A stretch of 64,000 nucleotides of DNA from Sorex araneus (Eukaryota; Chordata; Mammalia; Eulipotyphla; Soricidae): assembly GCF_027595985.1 (NCBI RefSeq), contig NC_073311.1, positions 27,493,892 to 27,557,891 of the forward strand, in the 5' to 3' direction. The translations under genes and the position numbers were made by a program. Below the pieces are notes generated by a model, which was not told the DNA's origin, did no database searches, and worked only from the letters and a program-made list of their open reading frames with translations. This document shows positions 32,380 to 45,330 of the stretch, one piece after another (positions within the stretch are counted from its first letter, which is position 1; each line of letters opens with the position of its first letter).

Positions 32380-32530
32380 GACAAATGGCTCAAGGCTAAG
32401 CCAATGCAACTTAGGTTTTGCATGTAAGAAGCCGGGTTTTATTTCTGCCATCCAGTGGCGGCACAAGTGACTCCCATCATAGATCCAAAAGTAACCTCCA
32501 GGCACCATTGGGTGTAGTCTACAAAACAAA
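32380..32530 (+). repeat. Old SINE-like copy
   Basis: GTTTTGCATGTAAGAAGCCG and CTCCAGGCACCATTGGGTG fit a very diverged plus-strand SINE. Confidence 0.5.
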
Positions 32531-33429
32531 CCAATGTTTTATAGATCCTTTAAGAATCAGACCCAATTCTCTATCCCTTCAACTCTGCCCTTCTCTATCC
32601 TTCCAGCGCTGTCCTCTGGACTTCACCTTTGGAACTATTAACCTTCAGTAAACATTTTCCTCCTCATGAGGGAAAGAATCAGCCATTATTGTCAATCAAT
32701 TGCACTTCTGTAACCCTATATGACCTTGTATTCTTTCCACACCCACTTCCTGTATGGAACCTAGAAGAATACTGGAGTATTTGGAGGTAAAATTGTCTTT
32801 GTTAATGTAGCAATATGCATGTGTTTTTTTTTTTTCTGGGAAAGATCTTATCAAAATCGTAATGAAGGCTCTATCTCTAAACTGACATGATTTGGCATTA
32901 AATACATTAAGAAATCTGTGGATAAAATTGAGGAAAGCATTTTAATTATTAGAAGATTTTGCTTCTAGACGCCTGCGCATCTAAAAAATATAACTGTGAA
33001 GTGAATAGTGATATGATATTCATAAAATTTGACAGTATTTTAAATTGTCGTATCTGAGTAAGACATAAAAGATATTTGTAGTTTAATGATAAATATCACA
33101 TTGTTGCATCTAAGTCTGTGTAACAAAAGTACTTTTTACTTCTGGTCTCTAGGAAAAGCGGATAATATTCATTTAGAAAATGGACAATGGGGTGCATTTT
33201 AATTAGAACAAACTAAATGGGGGGGGGTTTCTGGAAATAAAGCCTTTGTTTCTTCCCTAAACTTTCATCAATATATTTGAATGAGCTCAATGCACTGGGG
33301 ACTGAAATTTAGTCTATGACAACTTAGGTCGTAGAAAAGACAAAGGATTGTAGTTGAATAGCATGAGGCACAAGACTCTTAGGAGAAAACTCAATACAAT
33401 ATTTTTAAGTCATTTATTTGCATAATATA
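32531..33429. other. AT-rich stretch without a gene
   Basis: Nothing recognised. Confidence 0.5.
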
Positions 33430-33615
33430 TGTATGTAATTTGTTAATTGGAGGGCTACACCTGACAGTGCTGATGGCTTGCTTCTAGCACAGTGCTCAGA
33501 CATCACTCCGTGTGGACTCCAGGCACCACTGCAGCGTGAGGATTAGCCCTGGTTAAGAAGCATGAAAGACAAGCACCTTTTAACACCTGCTGAATTTTCT
33601 CTCTAGCCCTCAATA
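33430..33615 (-). repeat. Old SINE-A-like copy
   Basis: Minus-strand GGGCTACACCTGACAGTGC to TTTTCTCTCTAGCCCT, heavily diverged. Confidence 0.65.
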
Positions 33616-34754
33616 TGTAGACTTCTTTATCTAGTGCAAAACAATGGACTTCATTTGGAGAGATGATGACTTGATTTACATTTGCTAAGACTAAATTTAC
33701 TAAATTATAGTTTTCACTGTTCATATGTTAATAAAGACACCTCTGAAGATTGCTCTGAAGCAATCTGGTGAACCTACTATTTGCTATGACTAAGTCTGTT
33801 ATTGCCTTCAAATGGAATATAAACACTAGCTGATACTCATCTAAATTGATTTAATTACAACTTAATTACTACAAGCTAGGTACACCCATCATAAAATTCA
33901 GCCTATATTGGCAAAATAATAGATTACTAATGCAGTGTAGTCATACAAGTTCAGATGTATTTGATAATGCTAATAACTCACTTGTTAGATGTTAGAAAGT
34001 TATTGTAAGAAAGATGAAGAAAACAAAAGTTTATTTTTTTAAATTTAGAATTTAAAATTTCCAGACTCCTGCATTCTAGTTTGATGATAACTCATTTTTT
34101 TCAGAATCAATTGCACTATTGATTTTCAGAATTTAAATAAAAAACCTGTATGATGATATAGATCAACTCTTCAAGCTCATTAATCACATATCTAAGGCTC
34201 AAAGTACAGTATAGGTGTTAGGGCACATGCGTTGCATGACCAGGTTAGAAACCAAGTACCACATGGCCCCGGAGTGTAGCTGGATATGACCCTGTTCCTT
34301 GGGTCCTGTGAACTGCACTAAATTAGTGTGTTTCTTAAAGTGTCACAAATACGTCAGATGCTTAACTATGTATAGAAAAACACTACAGTCTTCTTTACAA
34401 ATATGGAGAAACAGTACTTAGCTTTAGCCATCCATAAATTGTTAGCATTCCAAAAAAGTCACCAGGACAGAACTACATGGCTTTATCGGAAAAGATAAAT
34501 GAAAAATTTTTCAGGAACGTGTGGGAACAAGAGAAAGTATATTTTAAAATTCACGTGTGAGCTTTTCTATATGTAGTAAAAAATGTTAGAATTCCAAAAC
34601 TTCTCCCACATTTATTGACAAAATTATACATTCACTGAGTAAATATGTATTTTACTCCCATTGTAAGTGACTTTGCCTAGCACAACTCAGCTGAAGATAG
34701 GAGAGTTAGCAATGTAGTCTTGACTAATCACATTAACTTTTTGTGTTTGTGTTT
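33616..34754. other. AT-rich stretch with a faint SINE remnant
   Basis: About 34190-34330 is a degenerate plus-strand SINE (GTTAGGGCACATGCGTTGC). Otherwise nothing. Confidence 0.5.
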
Positions 34755-35008
34755 GGACTGGAGCAATAGCACAGTGGGTAGGGCGTTTGCCTTGTATGCG
34801 GCCAACCCGGGTTCAATTCCTCCATCCGTCTCACAGAGCCCGGCAAGCTACTGAGAGTATCCTGCCCGCATGGCAGAGCCTGGCAAGCTACGCATGGTGT
34901 ATTCGATATGCCAAAAATAGTAACAACAAGTCTCACAATGGAGACATTACTGGTGTCTGCTTGAGCAAATTGTTGAACAATGGAATGACAGTGACAGTGC
35001 GACAGTGT
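34755..35008 (+). repeat. SINE-B, full length
   Basis: Complete head, body and tail, ending GACAGTGACAGTGCGACAGTG. Confidence 0.92.
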
Positions 35009-35225
35009 GGAAGGCCGCACCTAGCGGTGCTTGGTGGCTCCTAGACCTGCAGTTCACTCACATGCAACCGCCTGAGGAGGGGAGGCTACTGGCAGTTCCA
35101 GGGACACCCAGTTCACCTCGGCAGTGCTGTGGAGTTCCAAGACTGCTCCCAGCAGTGCTAGGGAACCAGGTGGAGCCTGGAATCAAACCCAGCTCTCCTG
35201 CGCCACCTCCCAGCTCCAGCCTGCA
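35009..35225 (-). repeat. Old SINE-like copy
   Basis: GCGGTGCTTGGTGGCTCCTA and CCTGGAATCAAACCCAGCTC fit a diverged minus-strand SINE, immediately 3' of the SINE-B. Confidence 0.6.
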
Positions 35226-35259
35226 TTAACCTTTAAAGGGTAGACATTTTCTCTCTCGA

Positions 35260-35640
35260 GCTGTAGAAATGGAAGGGATAGATTTTAAATGATATTTGAC
35301 ATGACATTGTGTGACCTGATCATGGAGAAAGTGGTATGAAATGACCCAAGAATCCATCTTCAAGAACATTTTAGGAGCAATGCTATAAGATCATAAAACT
35401 GTGACTGCAAGTAACTGGATTCCTCCAGCTATCTAAATGAGCTTTCAAGCAAATTCTCCCCTCAATCCTACCCAGAGGAACCCAGGTAGGGCATCTTGAT
35501 TGTGTTCTTTTGAGTAGTAGAGTCTCGTGTTGTCAGATTAGAGGCATAGGAAACTGTGAAGTAATGAATGGTTACTGTTTTAAACTGCCAAATTTGTTGT
35601 CATCTGCTACTCAGCGATAAAAAGACAAGGACTTTTTATG
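35260..35640 (+). repeat. Possible ancient LTR (MLT1-like)
   Basis: The end GGTTACTGTTTTAAACTGCC followed by AAATTTGTTGTCATCTGCTACTC resembles the 3' part of MaLR/MLT1-type LTRs as I remember them. The upstream part is unassigned. Confidence 0.4.
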
Positions 35641-36029
35641 GAACTAAAATAAAAGGACTATTTAGAGTTATACTAGAGCATTTTGGTTTCTTTATTCAAA
35701 ATAGATTTTGCGATATGAAGTAGCATAGCCTCACCTGATGTCAAACACTTTTCACCTCTGAATTCAATGTTTTTTTAAATATAAATATCCACTTAAATAT
35801 CTATTCTATGGTAACAAAACATTTAGAACGATTAAACAGCTACATTATATGTTTATTGTTGGAGAAAAACTGATTAATATTTGATTATAATACACTAGCG
35901 AGCAAATTTACAAATAATGCATACCTATTAAGTAACTATATTTGTAAATAATAAACAAGTTACCATCCTTGATCAATGAGTAGGTCATGAGCATAGAAGA
36001 GATGATTCTTGGAGTAGAGAAGATTCTCC
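35641..36029. other. AT-rich stretch without a gene
   Basis: Nothing recognised. Confidence 0.5.
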
Positions 36030-36195
36030 TTCAGAGAGAGTACAGCAGGTAGGGTGCTTATCTTGCATGTAGCCTATCTGGGTTCTGTACTTGGCATCCC
36101 ATACGGTCCCCCGAGCACTGTCCACTGTCAGAAATCATTCCTAAATGCAGAGCCAAGAATAACTCCTGAGCATCACCAGGTGTGACCCCCAAACC
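36030..36195 (+). repeat. SINE-A, diverged
   Basis: GCATCCCATACGGTCCCCCG and CCTGAGCATCACCAGGTGTG on the plus strand. A TA-rich tract follows to about 36270. Confidence 0.85.
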
Positions 36196-36270
36196 AAATA
36201 TATATGCATATATACACATATTTATGTATATAATGCATGTATATATAATATAATGTTATGTATATATAAT

Positions 36271-38852
36271 GCTCACAAAATAAATTTATAGTATATGAGG
36301 AAGGAGTGATAATATATATGTAGTTTTAATGGATAATAAACAGAAAGTAGAAAACATCACTTATCAAGCAATGGAGATTATAACACAAAGGAATCTATAT
36401 TCCTTATACTTAGAAATGACAACTCTTATGGAACAACTTGCAAGACAAAAATACTGAGGGGAAAATTTTGCATAATGTGGAAATTTGGTTGGAAATTAAT
36501 TTTATATCACAAACTTAATGGAAGTTCAAGGCTTTGCTGATGTCCAAGATTAAGATGGCAGCAGGACTTATTTCTTCTGAAACATCTTATTGGTTGCAGA
36601 TGGCCACTCTCCATTGACCCTTTATACTATCTTTCTCCTTTGTAAGTATATATGTTGTGTGTTCCAAACCCTTTTTCTTATAAGGTAAATAATTGGATTG
36701 GATTAGAGCCTATCCTAAGGCCTTCCTTTAATTTAATTATCTCTTTAAACCTTATCTCCAAATAAGATCTCATTCTGAGATATTGAGAATTAAGAGTTCC
36801 ACATAGAAATCTGTGACTGAATTTAGACTGTTCTGAATAACATATACTGAATATTCTGAATAACATAACACACACTAAGTCCCTTTGTCCCTTTGTGTAG
36901 TGATATAGGACAGGAAGGACTGCTGTTATCAGAAAGAAAAGAAAAGAGAAGTGAAATGACCTATTTTAAATCCTAAATTTCTGGAGAGTAAGTGCCCTAT
37001 TCAGTGTACTTGAATTTTTTTTATTAAAGCTTGTAAAATTATTTCATTAAAATAAACTGCTAATCTATGCAAGAATTAAAATAGGTAAAAAAGGAAAATA
37101 ATTATTAATGATTGAATTGTTTTGTAAGTATAACAAACTATAGTCTATTATCATTTATTTTCTACTCTTATAAACTATCATTATGACTTAATAATAAATA
37201 CTTCATCATTTGAATAAGCTATTTGTCTCCCATGAATTAGGACAAAGATTGGAAAATGTTTTAAGAAAAAATTCCTCATATACATTTTATTTATATAAAA
37301 CTTCCTTATATACATTGTATTTCATTTTAACAAAATCATTGAGCCCACCAGGCATGATCTGTGAACATAAAACTAGGAGTGAGCCATGAGTACACACAGA
37401 TACTGCCCAAAAACCAAACAGAAAAAAATAACATTTGTCCTTCCCATTTTGCAGAGCATGGGTGAATTGCCTTGTTTCTCTCTACTTATCTGTGCTGCAA
37501 GATTTTATTTTCCTTATTTTATTCAAACTAAAGTCCTTCACCTAAAATATTGAATTATACCACTCTCCTACATGACATGTATTCTATTTTTAGGGTTTTT
37601 GTGAATTTATTTTTCCTTATAATAGAGAGAAACTAAGGATATTTGTAAATTTATTTGGATGTAATGAGCAAGATACTTTGAAAGGATAGTGTCCTTGATT
37701 TAGCATAAGCATATAAATTTATTGTTTGGGCCTTCAGCTAAACTTCACTTTCTTTATACATAATAGGGAGAATCAAGCTATTCCAATCATTTATTAAATA
37801 TTATTAGTTGCATTGTTATGAGAATTTAAAAGGATGAGACCCAGAATCTGATTTGAAGTGATAGTTGGCTAGTGAGAGTTCTCTTTACTTTTATAGTCAT
37901 TCATGCTCTAAGTAGACTCTAGACAAACACAGGCAGACAGGGTAATAGAATTGAGGAGAAAAAAATGAGGATGCAGTTTAGAAAAGAAATAGTGGGTGTT
38001 CGTGACACGGAGGAAATAAAGGAAAGATTATTCTATCAGCAGAGAATAGTAGTGTCACTGACAAGTCAGTAGATGTTCCAAAATTGGTCTATTTGTTATT
38101 TGAGTTAAGCAAAAGAATAAAGTAGTGCAGCAATTTGGCATATGGATGTAGAATAAGTATGATTTCAACAGTAAAAAAGAATAAGTAAAAAAAATTAGTG
38201 AAATAGAAAAGATTCATTCAACATAAATGTTCACCAACCTGGGGATGAAAACTGGTAAGGCAAATGGAAAAAAGCAGTGGGGATATAAATCCCAATGGAG
38301 TAAGACATTATATTGTGAGTCACAAAGTCTTAGTAATAGAGCAGAAGAAAATTGGGCAATCAATTCCCATGTGGTCATCCACATGAGAACGTTCGTAGTT
38401 TTTGGACTAAAGACTATCCAGTCATCCTAAACTAGTCCATTTTAAATGTCTCAGCTTTGTTATTTTCTCCCCATTTCTTTGTCCAGACTATCCCTTGATG
38501 TTACCATTTTTATTATGATAAATGATCATAATAATCCTCCCATAAACCCTACCCAGAAATTTTCCCTTTTCTAATCCTTGCTACATTTCATGTCAATTAA
38601 CTATCTGCTATCATCATATTGTTTGTAAAATGACATCCAAACTTATTCCAAAAAGTGAACAAGGCCTTGAGTGCTTCAAAAAATCAGGATAAGGCTGAGG
38701 ACTTTTATTTGGCAGGTGAGCTATCTTGGCACAATTCTTGCAATTTTTCCAGGATGCTACATGAGGTTCCCATATGCAAACCATGAACTACAGCATTTTA
38801 CATCATCTCTGGTTCCCCTTAGGCTGAGCATGTGCTCGTTTGTTTGCATTTT
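36271..38852. other. AT-rich unique DNA without a gene
   Basis: No coding or RNA gene. About 37340-37425 is the 3' remnant of an old SINE (AACTAGGAGTGAGCCATGAG). Confidence 0.5.
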
Positions 38853-39010
38853 CTTTGGGGGGCCACATCTCAGAGTTCTCAGGAGTATATATGCCTTGGT
38901 GATCAGGGGTCATTCTTGGAAGTCAGGAACCCATGTCATGCCAGAGATTGAACCCAGGCTTCCTGCACGTAAAGCCTGAACTCCAGCCATTGGACTTATC
39001 TCCTTGGCAC
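38853..39010 (-). repeat. Old SINE-A copy
   Basis: Minus-strand GGGGCCACATCTCAGAG to CTTATCTCCTTGGCAC, strongly diverged. Confidence 0.65.
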
Positions 39011-39880
39011 CTGATGACTTCTTCCAATCTGATCACCAACAATAATTTCTCTTGAACGTACTTTTCATTCAGTGTCTGTTCATATTACATAAAAGGGATG
39101 TTTTAAGAAATGTGGAGGAAAGAAAAGCACAAAATAGAAATATAGACTGCAGCAAACTGTTACTAAAATGTCACTTCATATAAATATTAAAATACAACAT
39201 GAAAGTTTTTAAATGGACTTAAATCACTTCAAGAAAGTTATTGTCAATTATTTCCAAGATGATGGTGAGCAGAAGATGAGAAAGGTAAACAGATTATTGA
39301 ATGATGAAGGTCTGGTCCAGCCATTGCTAGAGAGTGCAAGCCAGTGGACTGGTATCTGAGAGAGCTATCTCTTCCGAGTGCTCACAAGATGCAGCTTATA
39401 TAAAGGTGAAAAGTCCACTTTCAGGAAGAGTTGGTTGTAGACTGGTTGATTACTAGGTGTTCAATGGCATCCTTTGTGGACTGATGTTCTGAGGTTTAGC
39501 ATAATGTCTGAACTTCTGGAGAAAGTTCTGGTTAAGGTTTTAGTTTTCATGTAACCTTCCGTTATATAGGCTTTGGGGAAAGGACACAATAAGGGAAACT
39601 CTACAGTTTAAAAAGGGCAATCCCAGAGAAGTTTCCCAGATTTCATTTAGGATCTAGATTCTAGTTCTCTTAGTGTTCGTTTTAACCATATACAATGCAT
39701 ATAAATATGCGGTATTTTATAATAGCACCATGCAAAGAATGAGACAATACTTGTAGCTGCTTAACCCCAGGTTTGAGTTTCTCCCAATGTGCTGAGTGGC
39801 TTCAGTGTTTGTGCATTGGAACAACTTTTGGGAAAGTCACAGCATCCATGAACTTAAAGTTCAGCTTATTTTTCATGTTC
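39011..39880. other. Unassigned stretch
   Basis: 39295-39690 is less AT-rich than its surroundings and contains GCTTATATAAAGG (TATA-like). It might be an old LTR, but I see no paired ends or known motif. Confidence 0.35.
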
Positions 39881-39891
39881 TTTTGACAAAT

Positions 39892-40132
39892 AAAGCACTG
39901 TAGCACTGCCCTCCCATTGATTGTTCGAGCAAGAATCAGTAACGTCTCCATTGTGAGTCTTGTTACTGTTTTTGGCATATACAATATGCCATGGGTAGCT
40001 TGCCAGGCTCTGCCATGCGGGGGGATACTCTTGGTAGCTTGCCAGGCTCTCCAAGAGGGACAGAGGAATTGAACCTGGGTCCCCGTGTGCAAGGCAAACG
40101 CACCACCCGCTGTGCTATCAATCCAGTCCATT
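39892..40132 (-). repeat. SINE-B, full length, with TSD
   Basis: Minus-strand copy from the tail (GCACTGTAGCACTG) to the head. TTTTGACAAAT is duplicated at 39881-39891 and 40133-40143. Confidence 0.92.
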
Positions 40133-40143
40133 TTTTGACAAAT

Positions 40144-40579
40144 GACAACAATAAAATTCATTCCTACAATGCATAAATTAGTTAAAACTGCGATAATTTT
40201 TCTTGACAATGCAATACATTTGCAATGAAATAATTGCTAGATTGGCTTCAGGCAACTTCAATAGTTTTGTTGAGTGAAATTTCAGCCCTCGCCTGTAACT
40301 GTAAATCTGTTAAAATACTTAGGGGAAAATCACTACTGTTGTTCTTTATACAATATTATATTTAACCTTGCTGGAAGGAAAAACATTATTTTTATGCCCT
40401 ATACCTTTGAATATATATTATTTTTATGGTTGTTTCCCTCTGAGAGTTTTTAAGCAAAGCACAATTTTATAGTTGCTTTTTTACAATATAAATGATTCTA
40501 TCCCAAACCCCAAATCGTGGTGTAGAATATGAGCGGTCACTTCAAAAATTCTAAAATTTAGAATATGATTACAGAGCAG
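40144..40579. other. AT-rich stretch without a gene
   Basis: Nothing recognised. Confidence 0.5.
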
Positions 40580-40797
40580 ATTTACTCAGGGGTGAAGCCT
40601 ATGTTGCTCTCTTCTGGGAGCTTTATTTCTGAGCTTCTGGATCATGGCCATTGATGAGATTACATGGTGCGGGATTGAAATATTCAAAATACGGTGGCGG
40701 GAAGTACAATGGTGGTGGGATTGGTGCTTGAATATTAAATGCAATTAATTATTGTGAACAACTTTATGAAAATAAAATGAAATTTAGGAAAAAATAT
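40580..40797 (+). repeat. Composite element E, 3' module only
   Basis: GGTGGTGGGATTGGTGCTTG and TTGAATATTAAATGCAATTA with an A-rich end. Same terminus as at 26.5 and 60.95 kb. Confidence 0.7.
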
Positions 40798-40885
40798 AAA
40801 ATGACCAGATACACATGAAAAAATTTAAGAAGAAAATAAAATATAAATGATGACATTACCTGTCAAACCAATAACACCACACATT

Positions 40886-42314
40886 CTTTTTTTTTTTTAT
40901 TGAGTCACCATGTGGAAAGTTATAAAGTTTTCAGGTTTAAGTCTCAGTTATACAATGCTCAAACACCCATCCCTTCACCAGTGCACATATTCCACCACCA
41001 AGAATCGCAGTATAGCTCCACCCCGCCCCCCACACCCCTAGCCCTTCCCACACCCCTAGCCCCCACCCCACCTGTGTAACTGATAAATTTCACTTTACTT
41101 TCACTTTGATTACATTCAATATTTCAACAAAACTCACTATTATTATTTGGAGTTTCTCCCCCACTAAATTTGAACCTGCTGAAACGGAAGCATTTGATAA
41201 TTTGTTTTCCATTGCTGAGAATGAAGAGATATGAGGTCGAGTGACCGCACTAGCGGCCTCACGGTTTTGGGTTTCTGTATTTTAGTATTTTAGTAACAAA
41301 GTCCAGAGAAATATCTGCCAGAAATTGCATCACTGCCAACTTGTACTTCTCAGTTATATTATATTTCACACATGAGTGCAATCTTTCTATGTCTGTCTCT
41401 TTCTTTCTGACTCATTTCACTCAACATGATACTTTCCATGTTGATCCATTTATATGCAAATTTCATGACTTCATGTTTTCTGACAGTTACATGGTATTCC
41501 ATTGTGTAGATGTACCAGAGTTTCTTTAACCAGTCATCTGTTTTGGGGCACTCTGTTTTTTTCCAGATTCTGGCTATTGTAAACAGTGCTGCAATAAACA
41601 TAGAAATGCAGATGCCATCTCTACTATACCTTTTTGCCTCTCTGGGATATATTCCCAGGAGTGGTATTGCTGGGTCAAATGGAAGCTCAATTTCTAATTT
41701 TTTGAGAATTGTCCATATTGTTTTCCGAAAGTCGGCATTCCCACCAGCAGTGAAGGAGTGTCCCTTTCTCCCCACATCCATACCAACACTGGTTGTTTTT
41801 GTTTTTTTGGGACGTGGGCCAGTCTCTGTGGTGTGAGATGATATCTCATTGTTGTTTTGATCTGCATCTCCCTGATGATTAGTGATGTTGAACATTTTCT
41901 CATGTGCCTCTGAGCCATTCGGGTTTCTTCTTTGGGAAAGTTTCTGTTCATTTCATCACCCCATTTTTTGATTGGGTTTGCAGTTTTCTTCTTGTGGAGT
42001 TCAACCAGTGCATTGTATATCCTTGATATCAACCCTTTATCGGATGGATACTGCGTAAATATCCTTTCTCATTCTGTAGATTGTCTTTGTACTTTGGTCA
42101 CTGTTTCTCTTGAGGTGCAGAAGCTTCTTAGTTTGAGATAGTCCCATTTATTTATCTTTGTTTTCACTTGCTTGGCCAGTGGCGTGTCAGCATTGAAGAT
42201 ACCAGTGTCTTCAATGTCATGGAGGGTTTTGCCGACCTTGTCTTCAATGTACCTTATGGATTCTGATCTGATGTTGAGGTCTTTAATCCATTTTGATCTG
42301 ACTTTTGTACAGGT
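40886..42314 (-). mobile_element. L1, 5'-truncated, young
   Basis: 1.43 kb on the minus strand: poly-T, 3' UTR with a C-rich (element G-rich) block, then the ORF2 C-terminal third up to a truncation point near DLNIRSE. ACACCACACATT (40874-40885) and ACACCACACGTT (42315-42326) form the duplication. Residual ORF2 frames are long (e.g. 41359-41895, with LPFDPAIPLLGIYP) but shifted relative to one another, so the copy is dead. Confidence 0.93.
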
Positions 42315-42424
42315 ACACCACACGTTTTCTAAACAATTATCTTGTAGTTAACATGTGCTTCCAAATAACTAGAGTTGAGATTTTGCAGATTAGCGTATTC
42401 ATTAACAACCGTTTGAATTGTCTA

Positions 42425-42725
42425 TTCCTGTTATTCTTTGTAGGACTAGAGCAATTCCTAGGTGCCTAAGAAGTCCTGGGCTTCTGGCAGTTCTCTGCCA
42501 AACCAGGGGTTCAGTGTGAGGGTCCAGGGATGTGATTGCCCTGGGTCTCTGCTGGGTTAATCCTAGAGTGTTTGCTGGTGGTGTGTTACGCACCAGGGTC
42601 ATATCCTGTGATACTTATGGTCCTCTAGGTAATTGATACTTGGAGATCATATGTTGCAGAGGATCAATGTAGGGTTAGGAGAATGTGTGGCATAATGCTT
42701 TAACTGTTATACTACCTCTCTTGCA
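42425..42725 (-). repeat. Old interspersed repeat, related to 29 kb
   Basis: GTGAGGGTCCAGGGATGTG and TTGCAGAGGATCAATGTAGG resemble the copy at 28985-29280. SINE-like end GCTTTAACTGTTATACTACC. Confidence 0.45.
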
Positions 42726-42833
42726 TATTACAAATTTTCTTTAAAAAACTTTACAATATATTGCTATGTTTAACTTACAATATATTGCCCCAAGTTATTC
42801 ATTTTCAATTATGTTGTTAAAAGATAAATGGAG

Positions 42834-43010
42834 AGGCTGGAGCAATAGCACAGCAGATAGGGCGTTTGCTTTGCATGCAGCCGACCTGGGTTCGAATCCC
42901 AGCATCCCATATGGTCCCCTGAGCACCGCCAAGGGTAATTCCTGAGTGCAAAGCCAGGAGTAACCCCTGTGCGTCGCCAGGCGTAACACAAAAAGCAAAA
43001 AAAAAAAAAA
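42834..43010 (+). repeat. SINE-A, young, with TSD
   Basis: Near-consensus plus-strand SINE with a ~15-bp A tail. AGATAAATGGAG is perfectly duplicated at 42822-42833 and 43011-43022. It sits at the 5' end of an older SINE (43023-43195). Confidence 0.95.
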
Positions 43011-43022
43011 AGATAAATGGAG

Positions 43023-43195
43023 GGTAAGTTTGATAGTACATTATGTAGGGAACTTATCAACCATGTGGCCAACTTGGGCTTGGTCTCCTGTCCCACATAT
43101 GAACTCCTGATCTTTGCCCTCAGGTTTGACCCTGAGCACAGAGTCAGGCGTAAGCCCTGAACACAATCTAGTGTGGTTCCAAAGCAAAACAAAAG
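43023..43195 (+). repeat. Old SINE-A-like copy
   Basis: Plus-strand, diverged: GTGGCCAACTTGGGCTTGG, CTGAGCACAGAGTCAGGCG, ending in an A-rich run. Confidence 0.7.
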
Positions 43196-43890
43196 ATACA
43201 ATTAAATATATTAACTGTTTTGAATAAAATATGATTTGAATCTAAACTGAATCCATTTGACTCTGTAAGTCTTCTAGTTGACCTATTTCTACCTCAAATC
43301 CAGCCCAGCACCTAAATCATAACCAGTCTCCTGTGACTGGCTAATGAACCCAGGCTAAGAAAGGATTGCTAGAAAAAGTATGAAACTCATAGCAAAAAAA
43401 GTTGGAGCACCAGAACCCCAAAGGAATTTTCCCAGACCTCCTAAGGTAGGAAGAAACAGGTGAAAGAGGCCAATGACAATCATACAGTGCTTTATCTGGT
43501 TGCTTTTGGTAACTGCCAATTATGAATGGCCTTTCCATCACTCAGACACCAAACCTTATGAAAGACAAACAGAAACATTCATTTTAAGTATTTAGTTGAT
43601 CAAAATTAATTCAAGTTGAGCAATATGTAATCTAACATCTCAAGGAGTTCCCAGAAGCTGCATAAAATGAGACTTTTATAGACAGAAGGAATAAGGAAAA
43701 ATGGGGCAATAGAAAGCTACCTTTCTTGTAAAGAACTTTCCTTTAGGGCCTATCAGGATCTATTTTGTAAATTGCTAACTAGAGCTAAGTAGCCTTGATG
43801 GACTTGTTTAAGTTTCAATTTAAGAAAGAGTAAAGATTTTAAGTAATGCTTAATTTGGTGGTGAATGACAGAATAAGTGGCTTTACGTGG
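43196..43890. other. Unique stretch without a gene
   Basis: Nothing recognised. Confidence 0.5.
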
Positions 43891-43899
43891 GAACTTTTT

Positions 43900-44444
43900 T
43901 TAATTATTGTTATTTTTATTTAGTGAGTCACAGTGAGGATACAGTTACAGATTCATACATTTCGTGCTTGTTTTTCTCTCATGCAGTGTTTGGGAGCCCA
44001 TCCCTCCACCAGTGTCTATTCTCCACCACCAATGAACCCAGTATCCCTCCCACCCCCCAGTCCCATCTCCCTCACCCCACCCAACCTCTGTGGCAGGGCA
44101 TTCCAATTTGTTCTTTCTCTCTCCTTTTGGGTGTTGTGGTCTGCAATAGGGGTATTGAGTGGCCATCATGTTCGGTCACTAGTCCACTCTGAGCATGCAT
44201 TTCCCTTACCACGAGGGATCTCCAATCACATTTTATTTGGTGTTCCCTTCTCCATTTGGTATGACTTTCCCCCAGCGTGTGAGGCCAAGTTCCAAGCTAT
44301 GGAGTCAATCTCCTGGTATTATATACTACTATTCTTGGGTATTAGTCTCCTACTCTGTTATTTTATATTCTACAAATGAGTGCAATCTTTCTATGTCTGT
44401 CCCTCTCTTCCTGGCTCATTTCACTTAGCATGATACTTTCCATT
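43900..44444 (-). mobile_element. L1 3' fragment
   Basis: Minus-strand L1 3' UTR (CCACCAGTGTCTATTCTCCA, C-rich block) and the very end of ORF2 (GAGTGCAATCTTTCTATGTC). GAACTTTTT at 43891-43899 and 44445-44453 is a possible short duplication. Confidence 0.82.
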
Positions 44445-44774
44445 GAACTTTTTAAATTTTTAAGATAGTGGAAGCAACATTAGGAAGAAAACAAACTGAT
44501 CACAGGATGTGTAAGCATGCTATAAGAAACCAAAACTTTTAAAAAGTGCATAAATGACACTGTGCTAACAAACTTTAATCTAATGGTACAGAATGAAAAG
44601 AACTTTCAAATGCCTTAGATTCAGTATTGTTTTTTTTAAAAAAACTATCGTTAAGATGACATGACCTTCTTTTAATGAATAATTGAGGAGCAACATTCAA
44701 TTCTGTCACTTTGGTAGCATCTGCAGTGAAACATGCCTGAACAAAGAATAATAAATAATAAATGATTTGATTGT
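44445..44774. other. AT-rich stretch without a gene
   Basis: Nothing recognised. Confidence 0.5.
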
Positions 44775-44938
44775 TGAGGTCAGAGAGATAGTACAGAGGT
44801 ACAGGTACTCGTCTTGTAAGTCTGACCTCAGTTTGATCCCCACACAGCATATGATCTTATGAGCATCACAGGGAGCAATCCCTGAGCAAAGAGCCAGGAG
44901 AAAATTCTGAGAAATTAGGGTGTGGCCCAACTTGCACT
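44775..44938 (+). repeat. Old SINE-A-like copy
   Basis: GGTCAGAGAGATAGTACAG, TTTGATCCCCACACAGCAT, CCTGAGCAAAGAGCCAGGAG. Confidence 0.75.
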
Positions 44939-45149
44939 CTGTTTACGTCTCTCTGCCAAATTTATTACCAAATTCACTAAAGATCTGAAAACACGACAAA
45001 ACCAAATAACTAAGTCTTCTTTGATTGCTTCATTTAAAGTCATTTTAAGAAAGAATACTAGCCTATTAATTTCTCACAATATCCAATTGTGAGAAATTAA
45101 TCTATTTACCTTTTGGAGGCTCAATATATTCTAAAGTACTTTTTTTTAG

Positions 45150-45330
45150 GTTTTTAGTTTTTAGGTTTGTCAGTGCCACACTTAGCTGTGCTTAGGCTTC
45201 CTCCTCATTCTGTGCTCAGGGATCACTTCTAGTGATGTTCAGGAGATCACATATGGTACTGGGAATTGAATCCAGGTGGGTGATGTACTATTCAAGTGCC
45301 TCACCTGATGTGCTGTTTCTCTACCCCACT
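45150..45330 (-). repeat. Old SINE-A-like copy
   Basis: Minus-strand GTGCTCAGGGATCACTTCTA and GGGAATTGAATCCAGGTGG. Confidence 0.75.

Noticed and set aside
39295-39690. Second LTR candidate with a TATA-like GCTTATATAAAGG
   Set aside because: No TG...CA ends with a duplication and no polyadenylation signal in place. Left as unassigned.
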